NCBI RefSeq assembly: GCF_003313505.1
Contig: NZ_QMHO01000006.1
Coordinates: forward strand, 62,001-126,000
DNA from: Pedobacter nanyangensis
GTDB lineage: Bacteria; Bacteroidota; Bacteroidia; Sphingobacteriales; Sphingobacteriaceae
Reading direction: 5' to 3'
Length of the DNA stretch: 64,000 nucleotides
The position numbers were made by a program, and so were the translations under genes. Positions 52,589-62,897 of the stretch are shown here, piece by piece. The stretch's first letter is position 1. The number at the start of each line of letters is the position of its first letter. The notes beneath the pieces were generated by a model. The model was not told the DNA's origin. It was given only the letters and a program-made list of their open reading frames with translations, and searched no databases.

Positions 52589-52620
52589 AAAAAGCCGGAC
52601 ATCGTAAATGACGCCCGGCC
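52589..52620 (-). terminator. Terminator after the outer-membrane receptor gene
   Basis: Minus strand GCCGGGCGTC / GATGTCCGGC, a 10-bp stem with two G-U pairs and a 6-nt loop, then CTTTTTTATTT. Confidence 0.8.
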
Positions 52621-52637
52621 TCGGTACTCCTCAAAAC

Positions 52638-55069
52638 TTAATTGCTTGATTTCTTCGTGTCGTCGTTGTTGATACTGCGCTCGCTTTTTTTGATAGATCC
52701 TTCGAACTTTCCAAATTTCCAGTTTAAACCAATGTTTACACGCCTGAAAATGTTTTCACGGATACGTTCTTGGGTAAAGGTATCTCCTTCGGTATAATTT
52801 CTATATGCCCTATATTGTTGAAAAGGATTGGCCACCATGGCAGAAAAGGTCAATTTATCTTTAATAATGTCTTTGCTACCGCTGAAACCGATGTAGTAGT
52901 AATCATTTGATTTGCCTTGCAACATCACGTTTGGCGCACCATAATTCACAGATACGCTAGCTTTCCAAGTATGTTCAAATTTGTAACTGGTGTTAAAGTT
53001 CACATATCCCGTGATGCCATCATTTTTGATGAGCTTTTCATTAACAATACCTTCTAACTGTAAATAGTTCAAGTTTCCGCTTAAGTTTAAATTCCATTTG
53101 GCAGTGATAGGATAGTTAAAGTTAATGTTGGTGCCTAACAAGCTTTCTTTACCGATGTTTTGTGAGGTTACCCTGGTGATATTTGCCGCTGGTACAAACT
53201 CAAATACTCTTTGCTGTGTGTTGTTGGCAAAATTATAGGTTAAGCTTACATTGAGTGAACCTTTTTTGAAATTGCTATAAGTCACCTCAAAATTATTACT
53301 CAGCACTGCCTTTAAATCTGGATTACCAAAATATTCGAAACCTGGTCTTGATTTGTCTACGAAAGGAGTAAGGTCCCAAATACCGGGGCGTTGGATACGT
53401 TGGGTATAACCAACGCTAAAGCTCTGGCTATTTTTTAAACTTTTGTTAAAGGAAACAGATGGAATAAGGTTAAAATAATCTGTTTTTACTTTTGAACCTT
53501 TGCTCTCGAAATTACCCGTTACATAAGTCCCTTCTAAACGAGCACCGGCTTTAAATGTCCAGTCTTTCACCTTCAAAGTGTAGGTATTGTAAACACCGTA
53601 AATGTCTTGATCGTTGTCGTATTTATTCGTTTGTTCTGGATCAATTACATACCCATTTTGGGCAGCATTAAAATTAAAAAACTGGAAATTACTTTTGCCA
53701 CTTCTCAAAATTGCTTTCACCCCTGCTTCTACTGTCACTACTTTAAATGGGTTAATATAATCTAACTGTGCGGTTTGCTCCGTTGACTTGCTGGTATTGT
53801 CCTGCTTATAGTCAGTTCCCTTAAAATCACCGCCATTTGAGAAACGCACATCGTTAAGTTGAGGCTCAGAACTATCGAAAAGCTTGTACGAAAAGGTTAA
53901 TAGGTGTTCTTTTTTATCTTTAAAACCACGTTGATAGTTGAAAGTATAATCGGTACCGCCCCACTCATATCTGGTTCTACTATCCATATTATAGGCCCTT
54001 GCTTTAATATCCTTACCGTCAAAATCCTTCACATCAAATATTTGGTTTAAATCTTGTTGGTTGTAACCTCCGTAAGGATTAATCTCTGCAGTAATTAAGT
54101 TTAATGAGTCGATTTCATAGCTCAGCTCACCACCGCCCCAGGCCCAAAAATTATCTATCTTTTGAAGACCCTCGGAATAAAGACTGGTACCTGCGGCGGC
54201 GCCTATGCCCGTTCTACGGTCAATGTTTCTAATACCATTTACCTGCCATACCCCTGTACCTCCGTAGGCATTTAAACCAAAGTTTCCTTGCTTAGGGTAA
54301 AGTTTGCATTGCCACTAGGGCCACCTGGAAATTGGTTACGCACATTTAAATTTCCATTATAGCCATTATCTGTTTTTTTGGAGGTAATGATGTTAATTAA
54401 ACCAGCCAAACCTTCACTCTCATATTTAGAAGGCGGCGTAGTGATCACCTCAATTTTTTGCACACCATTTGCTGGCATACTTCTTAAATATTCCTTTGGA
54501 TCTCTGGTTAGTATCCCCGATGGTTTGCCGTTGATCAGGATACGGTAGTTACCTGTTCCTTTCAGTTTTACGTTATCATCGGCATCTACAGATAAAAGGG
54601 GCACCTTACGCATCATATCCAACACGGTAAGCACCTTGCTTTCGGGATCGGCCTGGGTATCGTACACAATACGATCAGGTTCTTGCTTAATAATGGGTTT
54701 GCTTCCTACAATAGAAACCTCACTGAGGTCGTTTCCTTGAGGTTTCATGAGAATTTTACCCAAATCAGTTTCATTAGCAACTTTTACGGCAATCTGCTTA
54801 GATTTATATCCCAATGAACCTACAATTAACGTATATGGGCCAGGATTTACCGCCGCAAAAGAAAATTTCCCCTGCTCGTCGGAAATGACACTTTTAACAA
54901 CTATCGAATCTTTTTTGAGGGCGATGGTAAAATATTCTCCAGGTTTTTGGGTAAGGCTATCAATAACCACACCTTTTACCTGTACGGCTTTTTCTTGTGC
55001 TTTCAGGTTAGTGGCGGTAAAAAAGATGCAAAGCATCAAACTACATAAAAATAAAAGGGATCTGCTCAT
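52638..55069 (-). pseudogene. Frameshifted outer-membrane beta-barrel receptor (OMP_b-brl_3 type)
   Basis: Two frames on the minus strand join into one protein of about 810 residues. The first (55069 to 54272) encodes a signal peptide (about 1-24), a CarboxypepD_reg domain and a plug ending NFTLSKETLV. The second (open from about 54290 to 52638) continues NFGLNAYGGTGVWQ and ends in the typical barrel strand RVNIGLNWKFGKFEGSIKK. Between 54285 and 54296 the reading frame must step back by one base; joined, the sequence has the normal family length. This is either a true one-base loss making a pseudogene or a sequencing error. No slippery heptamer is seen to suggest programmed frameshifting. Confidence 0.82.
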
Positions 55070-55249
55070 TGGTGTGTTTTTGTTTGGTACGCAAAAAAGT
55101 TTTGCATTATTTACCCATCAGACGTAAAACATTTTGTAACGTTGCACCATTTTGAAAAGAAAACCGAAACCCATTCACATTCAGTCCAATAAATTATCTG
55201 CCAGCATTAATTTTTTTAAGCCTGTTGTTTTCTTAATTTAGCGGGAGAT

Positions 55250-56902
55250 ATGCTACAAAGACTTTCTATACGCAACTATGCTTTAATTGATACCCTAGAA
55301 ATTGATTTCGACAGCGGATTGAATATTATTACCGGCGAAACAGGAGCGGGAAAATCCATTATCTTGGGAGCTTTATCACTCATTTTGGGCCAAAGGGCAG
55401 AAAGCAGATACTTTTTTAACCAAGATAAAAAGTGTGTCATTGAAGGCGTTTTTTTTCTGGCCGATGAACAACTGAAGCCGTTATTTGAAAATAACGATGT
55501 GGATTTTCAGCAAGACGCTATTTTACGGAGGGAAATTGCCATTGATGGCAAATCAAGATCTTTTATAAACGACACTCCAGTAAACCTAGCCACCTTAAAA
55601 CTTATAGGCGAAAACCTGATTGCAATCCACTCCCAGCATGCTACGCAAGAAATTAGCAGTCCCGATTTCCAGTTGTTGATTTTGGATGCATTGGCCAACC
55701 ATCAGCCCCTGCTTAAAAGTTATAGCGAAGGTTTTAAACAACTCAAGCAAACCGAAAAACAACTTACCCTGCTGGCTCAGCAAACAGAGGAAGCTAAAAA
55801 GAAGCAGGATTATGAACAGTTTTTATTTAACGAACTGGAAGAGGCCGCTTTAAAGGAAGGTGAACAGGAACATTTGGAGCAGGAACTGGAAAAACTTATG
55901 CATGCAGAGAGTATTAAACGCTCTTTAATTGCCAGTGCTGGCTTGATCAGCGAAAGCGAAACTGCGGCAATTAACTTAGTGAAAGAAGCCAGCTTACAAC
56001 TAAATAATATCGAAAAATTTGATCCAGCGATTGCGGAAATCAACGAGAGACTAAAATCTGCCTTGATTGAGTTACGAGATATTGCCAGCGAAATTATTGG
56101 TATTGAAGAAGATACCGAGCATAATGCCTCGAGAATGGAGGACATTCAGGAGCGACTAGATTTATTTTACACCTTACAGCAAAAACATAGGGTTGCGAGC
56201 AATGCAGAATTGCTGGCAATACAGGGACAACTTTCGGCAAACCTAAACGATATCCTGAATAGTGACGAACAATTGGAAAAACTGCAAAAGGATATTGATG
56301 CACTGAATAAAAACCTGTTAGCACAAGCCAAAGAATTGGACCGTAACCGAAGGAAGGCTATTACTGTTGCGGAAAAAGAAATTGGCACAGCCCTTAAACA
56401 GATGAATATGCCAAATGCTTCAATCAGTTTTAGCCTTAGCGAACAACCGCAGCTAAACAGCAATGGGATTAATGAAGTGCAATTGCTGTTTAATGCCAAT
56501 GCTGGACAACAATTGTCGCCTGTGGGTAAAGTGGCCTCTGGGGGCGAGCTTTCTAGGTTGATGCTTTCGGTAAAGGCTTTGTTGGCAAAACATACGGCCC
56601 TCCCTACCCTCATTTTTGATGAAATTGATACAGGGATTTCTGGTGAGACGGCTTTACGTGTTGGCGAGGTGATTGATGCCTTGGCACGGCACATGCAGAT
56701 ATTGGCCATTACACACCTCCCTCAAATTGCATCAAAAGGTCATTCGCACTACTTTGTGTATAAGCATGAGAAGGCTGATAAAACGACCACAGGCATCAAA
56801 AAACTTGGCATCGATGAACGTGTGAATGCTATTGCTGAGATGTTGAGCGGCAAAAACCCTGGCGCTTCGGCATTGCAAAACGCCAAGGAGTTGCTTGGTT
56901 AA
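55250..56902 (+). CDS. recN: DNA repair protein RecN
   Basis: A 550-residue SMC-like ATPase for double-strand break repair. Walker A GETGAGKS is at residues 29-36, the ABC signature LSPVGKVASGGELSRLMLS near 422-440, and Walker B TLIFDEIDTGISG near 461-473; a coiled coil of ~200 residues separates the halves. Length is normal. It is preceded by a spacer with a GGGAGA sequence just before the ATG, one of the few Shine-Dalgarno-like sites in the window. Confidence 0.95.
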   Translation: MLQRLSIRNYALIDTLEIDFDSGLNIITGETGAGKSIILGALSLILGQRAESRYFFNQDKKCVIEGVFFLADEQLKPLFENNDVDFQQDAILRREIAIDGKSRSFINDTPVNLATLKLIGENLIAIHSQHATQEISSPDFQLLILDALANHQPLLKSYSEGFKQLKQTEKQLTLLAQQTEEAKKKQDYEQFLFNELEEAALKEGEQEHLEQELEKLMHAESIKRSLIASAGLISESETAAINLVKEASLQLNNIEKFDPAIAEINERLKSALIELRDIASEIIGIEEDTEHNASRMEDIQERLDLFYTLQQKHRVASNAELLAIQGQLSANLNDILNSDEQLEKLQKDIDALNKNLLAQAKELDRNRRKAITVAEKEIGTALKQMNMPNASISFSLSEQPQLNSNGINEVQLLFNANAGQQLSPVGKVASGGELSRLMLSVKALLAKHTALPTLIFDEIDTGISGETALRVGEVIDALARHMQILAITHLPQIASKGHSHYFVYKHEKADKTTTGIKKLGIDERVNAIAEMLSGKNPGASALQNAKELLG

Positions 56903-56990
56903 ACTACGTTTTTCTCATCAGCCTCAAATAAACTACGAATTTTTCGTAAAAAATCGATTATAAAACTAATTTTTTAGTTAACTTAGTCGT

Positions 56991-58217
56991 ATGAGCTTAA
57001 AATCTTTGTTTATTCTTTTGTTGATGCTTTTCAACCTGGCAGCTTTTGCCCAAGGTAACTTCAGCATCACTGGTACGGTACGAGACGAAAAAGAAACTAT
57101 TCCAGGAGCCGCGATCTATCTAAGCGGCACAAAAATATCCACTATCACCAATGTTGAAGGAAAATTTACGATTTCCAAATTGCCTGCCGGGAATTATGAT
57201 GTACTGGTACAAGTAGTGGGCTACCTCCCCTATTCAAAAAGTGTGATCATCTCTGATAAATCGGTGAACATGGAGATATTGTTGACTTCTAACCCTGTAA
57301 TGCTAAATGAAGTAGTGATTAAACCTGATCCCAACCGTTTAGCTTACCTCAGTTTATTTAAGGAGTTTTTTATTGGCAAATCGCCAAACGCACAAGACTG
57401 TAAGATTTTAAATAGCGAAGTATTGATTATTGATTATGACAAGCAACGAAGAGTGCTTTCCGTAAGTAGCAACGATTTTCTAATCATCGAGAATAAAGCT
57501 TTGGGCTACCGAATTAAATATATGCTTCAAACATTTGAATATGATTACAGAACTCGCATCGTTTATTTTGCTGGGTTTCCGTTTTTTGAAGAAATGAAAG
57601 GTTCTAAATCCAAGGTCAATAAATGGAACAAGAAACGTAATACTGCATACTACGGCTCCAATCAGCATTTTTTTAAATCGCTTTATGAGGGAACTACCTT
57701 AAATGAAGGTTTTGCCATATATAAGATGGCAACGATAGCAAATAAACACCGTCAACCTGACAGTGTGATCAATGCTAATATCAAAAGACTCACCGCCGGG
57801 TCCAAAGCCATTAATATGCTTACTTTCAATCAAGACGATTCGCTGAATTTCTGGTTGAAGGAACGGAGCAAACCCAAAAGCATGTCGGTGCTGAATAAAG
57901 CGCCGGTAGGCATTGACACCTTGGTAAAAACTTACAACCAAGATGTTAAATACATCAGCTTTACCGACGAGCTTTTTGTGATGTACACCAAAGAGCGAGA
58001 AACAGAAGAATATCGTAGTTCTGGTTTTTTTGCCGTTAGGGCCCCTGAAATGGGCAATTACCAAGTATCACTGATCAACCTCATCGATTCGCACATTTTA
58101 TTTTATAAAAATGGCAGTATCGGCAATCCTAGGGCTTGTTTACTGAAAGGCTTTTGGGCTTATGAAAAAATGGCTGATGCGGTACCTATTGAATTTAAGC
58201 CCATCGAAATAAAATAA
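56991..58217 (+). CDS. Exported CarboxypepD_reg-domain protein of unknown function
   Basis: A 408-residue protein with signal peptide (cut after AAFAQ, ~21). Residues 24-105 form a CarboxypepD_reg domain (ITGTVRDEKETIPGAAIYLSG; GKFTISKLPAGNYDV), normally the N-terminal part of TonB receptors, ending NEVVIK as at a plug boundary. However, no plug or barrel follows; the remaining ~290 residues are a soluble domain I do not recognise. It may be a periplasmic or surface protein. Confidence 0.78.
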   Translation: MSLKSLFILLLMLFNLAAFAQGNFSITGTVRDEKETIPGAAIYLSGTKISTITNVEGKFTISKLPAGNYDVLVQVVGYLPYSKSVIISDKSVNMEILLTSNPVMLNEVVIKPDPNRLAYLSLFKEFFIGKSPNAQDCKILNSEVLIIDYDKQRRVLSVSSNDFLIIENKALGYRIKYMLQTFEYDYRTRIVYFAGFPFFEEMKGSKSKVNKWNKKRNTAYYGSNQHFFKSLYEGTTLNEGFAIYKMATIANKHRQPDSVINANIKRLTAGSKAINMLTFNQDDSLNFWLKERSKPKSMSVLNKAPVGIDTLVKTYNQDVKYISFTDELFVMYTKERETEEYRSSGFFAVRAPEMGNYQVSLINLIDSHILFYKNGSIGNPRACLLKGFWAYEKMADAVPIEFKPIEIK

Positions 58218-58272
58218 TTAAAATTTTAGCATAAGCAGGTAAAATTACTAATATTTTTAGTAATTTTATGTA

Positions 58273-59346
58273 GTGAAAAAGCAGCAGGAAAATACTAACG
58301 AATACCTTAACGGCAGAGGGGCGCAACTTAATACAGACAATAAGTATCTCAAAAACAGCATCAGCAAAGAGCATGTTGAAGGAATTGACGATTGGGAGAT
58401 TACGAATGAAAAGACCTCATTCATCCTTGGAAATTCAAAAAGCATCGTAAATAAGGTAGAAAGTCCAGATGTGAATATGATGTATTCGCTAAACCCCTAC
58501 CAAGGTTGTGAGCATGGCTGTATTTATTGCTACGCTAGAAACTCGCATGAATATTGGGGCTTTAGTGCGGGATTGGATTTCGAGCGAAAAATTATTGTCA
58601 AGCAAGATGCTCCAGAGCTATTCAAAAAGTTTTTGGAAAAGAAAAACTGGCAGGCTTTCCCCATTACGATTTCTGGTAATACTGATTGTTATCAACCCTG
58701 TGAAAGAAAATATAAGTTGACCCGGCAATTGCTACAAATAGCGTTGGAATATAAACAGCCTATTTTCATGATCACCAAAAATGCGCTCATTCTACGTGAT
58801 TTGGATATCTTACAGGAATTGGCCAAACATCAATTGGTAAGCGTATTTGTTTCCATTACCAGCTTAGATGAAAACCTACGCCAAAAATTGGAACCTAGAA
58901 CCACCACCGCCAAACAACGCCTAAAAGTAATTGAGCAGTTAAGCTTGGCCAATTTACCCATGGGCGTAATGGCTGCCCCTATGATTCCCGGTTTAAACAA
59001 CCATGAGATCCCGGCCATTTTAAAAGCCAGTGCCAATGCAGGCGCCATATCTGCGGGCTACACCGTAGTAAGGCTAAATGGCTCTATCAGCAAGATATTT
59101 GAGGATTGGCTTGCCAAAAATTTCCCCGATAGGTTTGAAAAAGTTTGGCATCAAATCCAAGATTGCCACGACGGAAATGTAAACGATAGCCGCTTTGGCA
59201 CCAGGATGCGTGGAGAAGGGAATTTTGCAGAGCTTATGAGCAATACCTTTAAACTTCATTGCAAAATCAACAAACTGAACCTGCAAAGAATTGAACTTGA
59301 TAGCTCACAGTTTAAAGTACCAAAAGCACAGATGAGCTTGTTTTAG
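58273..59346 (+). CDS. PA0069-type radical SAM protein
   Basis: A 357-residue radical SAM enzyme of the spore-photoproduct-lyase-like branch (PA0069 family). Cluster Cys are C79, C83 and C86 in GCEHGCIYCYARN, followed by ISGNTDCYQPCERKYKLTR fragments. The GTG start at 58273 is the only one fitting the family length. Characterised relatives are few; possible DNA-lesion or other repair, given recN nearby, is inference. It ends before the bidirectional terminator. Confidence 0.9.
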   Translation: MKKQQENTNEYLNGRGAQLNTDNKYLKNSISKEHVEGIDDWEITNEKTSFILGNSKSIVNKVESPDVNMMYSLNPYQGCEHGCIYCYARNSHEYWGFSAGLDFERKIIVKQDAPELFKKFLEKKNWQAFPITISGNTDCYQPCERKYKLTRQLLQIALEYKQPIFMITKNALILRDLDILQELAKHQLVSVFVSITSLDENLRQKLEPRTTTAKQRLKVIEQLSLANLPMGVMAAPMIPGLNNHEIPAILKASANAGAISAGYTVVRLNGSISKIFEDWLAKNFPDRFEKVWHQIQDCHDGNVNDSRFGTRMRGEGNFAELMSNTFKLHCKINKLNLQRIELDSSQFKVPKAQMSLF

Positions 59347-59419
59347 GGATATAAGTTTAATTTTTCAAACATGTGACGCCTGAAATAGTCAACTTTTTTC
59401 AGGATGGGCACAATACAAA

Positions 59420-59448
59420 AAAAGCCCCGTTATACTTACGGGGCTTTT
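59420..59448. terminator. Bidirectional terminator radical SAM/clpC
   Basis: Stem AAAAGCCCCGT / ACGGGGCTTTT (59420-59430, 59438-59448) between convergent genes. Confidence 0.87.
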
Positions 59449-59454
59449 CTTATC

Positions 59455-61995
59455 CTACTCTACACTTCCTTCTTCTTTCTTTTTCTTTTTGCTAGGGCCT
59501 TTAGGTGCTACTACAATTTCCTCTTTTTCTTTATTATAGTTTACCTCCAAGGTGTCTCCTTCATGAACATCCCCTTTTAGGATTTCCTCCGCAATTGGAT
59601 CTTCCAGGTATTTTTGGATGGCACGTTTCAACGGACGGGCTCCAAAATTACTGTCAAAACCTTTGTCCGCAATAAAATCTTTCGCTTCATCTGTAAGCTT
59701 TATTTTATAGCCCAAAGTTTCTACCCTTCCAAATAAGGCTCTCAATTCAATATCAATAATTTTAAAGATTTCTTCCTTACCAAGCGAGTTAAACACTACT
59801 ACATCATCAATCCTATTCAAAAACTCAGGAGCAAAAGCACGTTTAAGCGCATTTTCAATTACTCCACGACTGTGTGCATCACTTTGGTTGATTTTTGCCG
59901 AAGTAGAAAAGCCCACACCAGCTCCAAAATCTTTCAATTGACGTGCGCCAATGTTCGAGGTCATGATGATGATCGTATTTCTGAAATCAACCTTTCTCCC
60001 CAAACTATCAGTCAATTGACCTTCATCCAATACTTGTAGCAAGATATTAAATACATCTGGGTGTGCTTTCTCAATTTCATCCAACAATACTACCGAGTAA
60101 GGTTTACGGCGAACTTTTTCGGTCAGTTGGCCACCTTCTTCGTAACCCACATATCCTGGAGGCGCTCCCACCAAACGAGATACTGCAAATTTCTCCATGT
60201 ATTCGCTCATGTCTATTTGAATTAGTGAATCTTCAGCATCAAACATGAAACGAGCCAATTCTTTAGCTAATTCGGTTTTACCTACACCTGTTGGACCTAA
60301 GAAAATGAACGAGCCAATTGGTTTTTTAGGATCTTTCAGCCCTGCTCTGGTACGTTGTATCGCTTTGGTTAACTTCTTAATGGCATCGTCCTGGCCAATA
60401 ATTTTATCCGCAATGGTGTCGTACATGTTCAATAGCTTATTGCTATCGGTCTGTCCAACACGTTGCAATGGAATACCGGTCATCATCGAAACCACCTCAG
60501 CCACGTTATCTTCAGAAACTTCATAACGTTTTGTTTTAGTTTCTGCTTCCCATTCAGCTTTAGCTTTGTCCAATTCTTCCAGTAAGTTCTTTTCTGTATC
60601 ACGTAGCTTAGCAGCCTCTTCGTATTTTTGGCTTTTCACTACTCGATTTTTCTCTAACTTAATATCCTCTATTTTGCTTTCAATGGCAATAATATTATCA
60701 GGAACATGAATATTGGTCAGGTGAACACGAGAACCAGCCTCATCCAAAGCATCAATAGCCTTGTCTGGTAAAAACCTGTCGGTAATATATCTGGAGGTTA
60801 AAGCAACACAGGCGTTAATGGCTTCATCAGTATAGGTTACTCCGTGATGTTCCTCATATTTCTCTTTGATGCGGTTTAAGATTTCTATCGTTTCGTCAGG
60901 AGAAGCCGGTTCGATCATTACTTTTTGAAAACGACGATCTAAAGCGCCATCTTTCTCAATGTACTGACGATATTCATCTAAAGTAGTTGCGCCAATACAT
61001 TGGATTTCGCCTCTGGCTAAAGCGGGCTTAAACATGTTCGAAGCATCCAAAGAGCCCGAAGCACCACCAGCACCTACAATCGTGTGGATCTCATCAATGA
61101 ACAAAATCACATCCGTAGATTTCTCCAATTCGTTCATCACCGCTTTCATGCGTTCTTCGAACTGGCCACGGTATTTTGTACCTGCAACCAGCGATGCCAA
61201 ATCCAAGGTCACTACACGCTTGCCAAACAACACCCTCGAAACCTTGCGCTGTACGATACGCAACGCCAAGCCTTCGGCAATGGCACTTTTACCAACGCCA
61301 GGCTCACCAATTAAAATGGGGTTGTTTTTCTTTCTGCGCGACAAAATCTGCGAAACACGTTCAATCTCTTTTTCGCGGCCCACAATGGGGTCTAGGCGTC
61401 CTTCTTCCGCAGCACGGGTCAAATCTCTTCCAAAATTATCTAAAACTGGAGTTTTCGACTTGATATCCGACACCTTTTTAGGAGCGGTGAAGCTTTCTTC
61501 TTCCTGATAATCATCATCTCCGCCAGCGGTGCCGCCACCTTGCGCTTCGTCTTTAAATCCGTTTTTATTAACCTCTACTTCCTGCTTGAATATTTCGTAG
61601 TTGATACCATATTGCAGCAAAATCTGCGAAGCAATATTATCATCGTCCCTTAAAATGGATAATAGCAAATGCTCTGTTCCAATTAAATCGCTTTTAAATA
61701 TCTTAGCCTCCAGATAGGTAATCTTCAAAACCTTTTCAGCTTGCTTGGTTAAAGGAATGTTGCCCAAATTAACTGTAACGCTTGAGGTTCCTCTAACGGC
61801 TTCTTCAATAGATCGGCGAAGTTTCAAAGTATCCACCCCTAAAGATTTTAAGATCTTTATGGCCATACCATCTCCTTCGCGAATGAGGCCCAACAACAAG
61901 TGCTCTGCGCCTATATAATCGTGTCCTAACCTCAGGGCTTCCTCCCTGCTGAAAGAAATCACATCTTTTACTTGTGGTGAAAATTTAGCTTCCAT
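59455..61995 (-). CDS. clpC: ATP-dependent Clp protease ATP-binding subunit ClpC
   Basis: An 846-residue double-AAA+ unfoldase. Order: two Clp_N repeats (about 1-145), AAA1 with Walker A GEPGVGKS near 226-233 and sensor LDEYRQYIEKDGALDRRFQ, a short UVR-like coiled coil in the middle (KSQKYEEAAKLRDTEK), AAA2 with GPTGVGKT near 569-576, and the C-terminal ClpB_D2 small domain. The presence of the UVR motif and shorter middle domain mark ClpC rather than ClpB. It should work with the ClpP encoded at 5404-6090. Its C-terminus is Lys-rich. Confidence 0.95.
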   Translation of the reverse strand: MEAKFSPQVKDVISFSREEALRLGHDYIGAEHLLLGLIREGDGMAIKILKSLGVDTLKLRRSIEEAVRGTSSVTVNLGNIPLTKQAEKVLKITYLEAKIFKSDLIGTEHLLLSILRDDDNIASQILLQYGINYEIFKQEVEVNKNGFKDEAQGGGTAGGDDDYQEEESFTAPKKVSDIKSKTPVLDNFGRDLTRAAEEGRLDPIVGREKEIERVSQILSRRKKNNPILIGEPGVGKSAIAEGLALRIVQRKVSRVLFGKRVVTLDLASLVAGTKYRGQFEERMKAVMNELEKSTDVILFIDEIHTIVGAGGASGSLDASNMFKPALARGEIQCIGATTLDEYRQYIEKDGALDRRFQKVMIEPASPDETIEILNRIKEKYEEHHGVTYTDEAINACVALTSRYITDRFLPDKAIDALDEAGSRVHLTNIHVPDNIIAIESKIEDIKLEKNRVVKSQKYEEAAKLRDTEKNLLEELDKAKAEWEAETKTKRYEVSEDNVAEVVSMMTGIPLQRVGQTDSNKLLNMYDTIADKIIGQDDAIKKLTKAIQRTRAGLKDPKKPIGSFIFLGPTGVGKTELAKELARFMFDAEDSLIQIDMSEYMEKFAVSRLVGAPPGYVGYEEGGQLTEKVRRKPYSVVLLDEIEKAHPDVFNILLQVLDEGQLTDSLGRKVDFRNTIIIMTSNIGARQLKDFGAGVGFSTSAKINQSDAHSRGVIENALKRAFAPEFLNRIDDVVVFNSLGKEEIFKIIDIELRALFGRVETLGYKIKLTDEAKDFIADKGFDSNFGARPLKRAIQKYLEDPIAEEILKGDVHEGDTLEVNYNKEKEEIVVAPKGPSKKKKKEEGSVE

Positions 61996-62335
61996 AATCT
62001 GTATGTTATCGGGGACGACACTAAACTATAAATTTGTTTTATAAATACGGCGCCTCGATTTTTATATTTTATCAACAATTACGCCATATTGGTGAATTAA
62101 GCCATCATACCGCTTTATCTTATAACAACCTTTTACTATAAAAATGTTTCAATTGGCGCCTTTGTTACCTCTTTCAAATAAGATTTTTACAATAACATAT
62201 ACGAAAACGAGGTAATTGTCGGTTTTGTGTAAGCTTTTAAACAGCATTATTTACTGACAAAAGTTACAAAATCTAGTTGACAAGTAGAATTTTTGGCAGT
62301 TTTATTCGCAAAGCAATCCAAGATTTTCTATCAAG

Positions 62336-62402
62336 GCAAGCCCCGCTATCCTTCCAAGTCCTCGCTCATTACATTTCGCTGCGGGCTTTCCATACTATCG
62401 GG
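62336..62402. repeat. Dispersed repeat (REP family 3)
   Basis: Reads GCAAGCCCCGCTATCCTTCC followed by AAGTCCTCGCTCATT and GCTGCGGGCTTTCCATACTA. Shares words with 9985-10045 and 18533-18625. Confidence 0.6.
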
Positions 62403-62498
62403 TTTAGATTACCAAAACCTGTATTTCTATTTTCGTTTTCTTACCACAACTCCTACTTTTCTTCGTGGTTAAATTTTTCTTCATTCAGAAATTAAATC

Positions 62499-62663
62499 AA
62501 CGCAAACGTTAAAAAAGAATTCGCAAAGGAACGCTAAGGCTACGCCAATCCAAAACACCTCTGTAAACAATAATATTCTCTAAAAGCCTAATGTTTTAAA
62601 ATTAGATAAAACCAATATCTCTTTGCGTTCTTAGCGGAACTCCCACTTTTTCTTTGCGCTTAA
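62499..62663. repeat. Inverted repeat (REP family 4), copy 2
   Basis: Left part CGCAAACG...TCGCAAAGGAACGC and right part CTTTGCGTTCTTAGCGGAAC...CTTTGCG are imperfect reverse complements. Confidence 0.7.
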
Positions 62664-62734
62664 ATTTTCTTCACTCACACCAAAAATTAAAAACTATTTT
62701 TTATTGACGATTGCTTTTTTAAAAAAACATCTTT

Positions 62735-62854
62735 TACCGCAAAGATTGAAAAAGAACTCGCAAAGGAACGCAAAGACTAATCTCCAAAAAACAACCCATA
62801 TTAAAACTACTCTTTGCGTTCTTAGCGGAACTTATGTTTTTCTTTGCGGTTAAA
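62735..62854. repeat. Inverted repeat (REP family 4), copy 3
   Basis: Left TACCGCAAAGATTG... and AACTCGCAAAGGAACGCAAA; right CTTTGCGTTCTTAGCGGAAC and CTTTGCGGTTA. Closely related to copy 2, adjacent to it. Confidence 0.75.
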
Positions 62855-62897
62855 TTCTCAATACATAGCAATTAAATGATTGCATAATTTGCAAAAC

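Larger units (their letters stand above)
52219..52637. other. Repeat-rich spacer, no gene
   Basis: No credible frame. It contains degenerate REP family 2 words (GTGACGCTCTGAATGAC near 52277, GTCGAGATGACG near 52350), the perfect inverted repeat at 52465-52513, and the terminator for the receptor gene. Confidence 0.65.
61996..62897. other. 900-bp repeat-rich spacer upstream of clpC
   Basis: The short frame at 62277-62495 has no protein features and overlaps REP family 3, so I reject it. The region carries a REP family 3 copy (62336-62402) and two family 4 inverted repeats. No promoter was assigned with confidence. Confidence 0.6.

Noticed and set aside
54260..54300. Programmed ribosomal frameshift in the receptor gene
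   Set aside because: No slippery heptamer or downstream structure was recognised; deletion or sequencing error is simpler.
62277..62495. 72-residue frame upstream of clpC
   Set aside because: Covers REP family 3 repeat sequence and has no protein-like features.
62499..62854. Possible CRISPR-like array in the clpC upstream region
   Set aside because: Only two related inverted repeats with unequal spacing; no regular direct repeats or cas genes.
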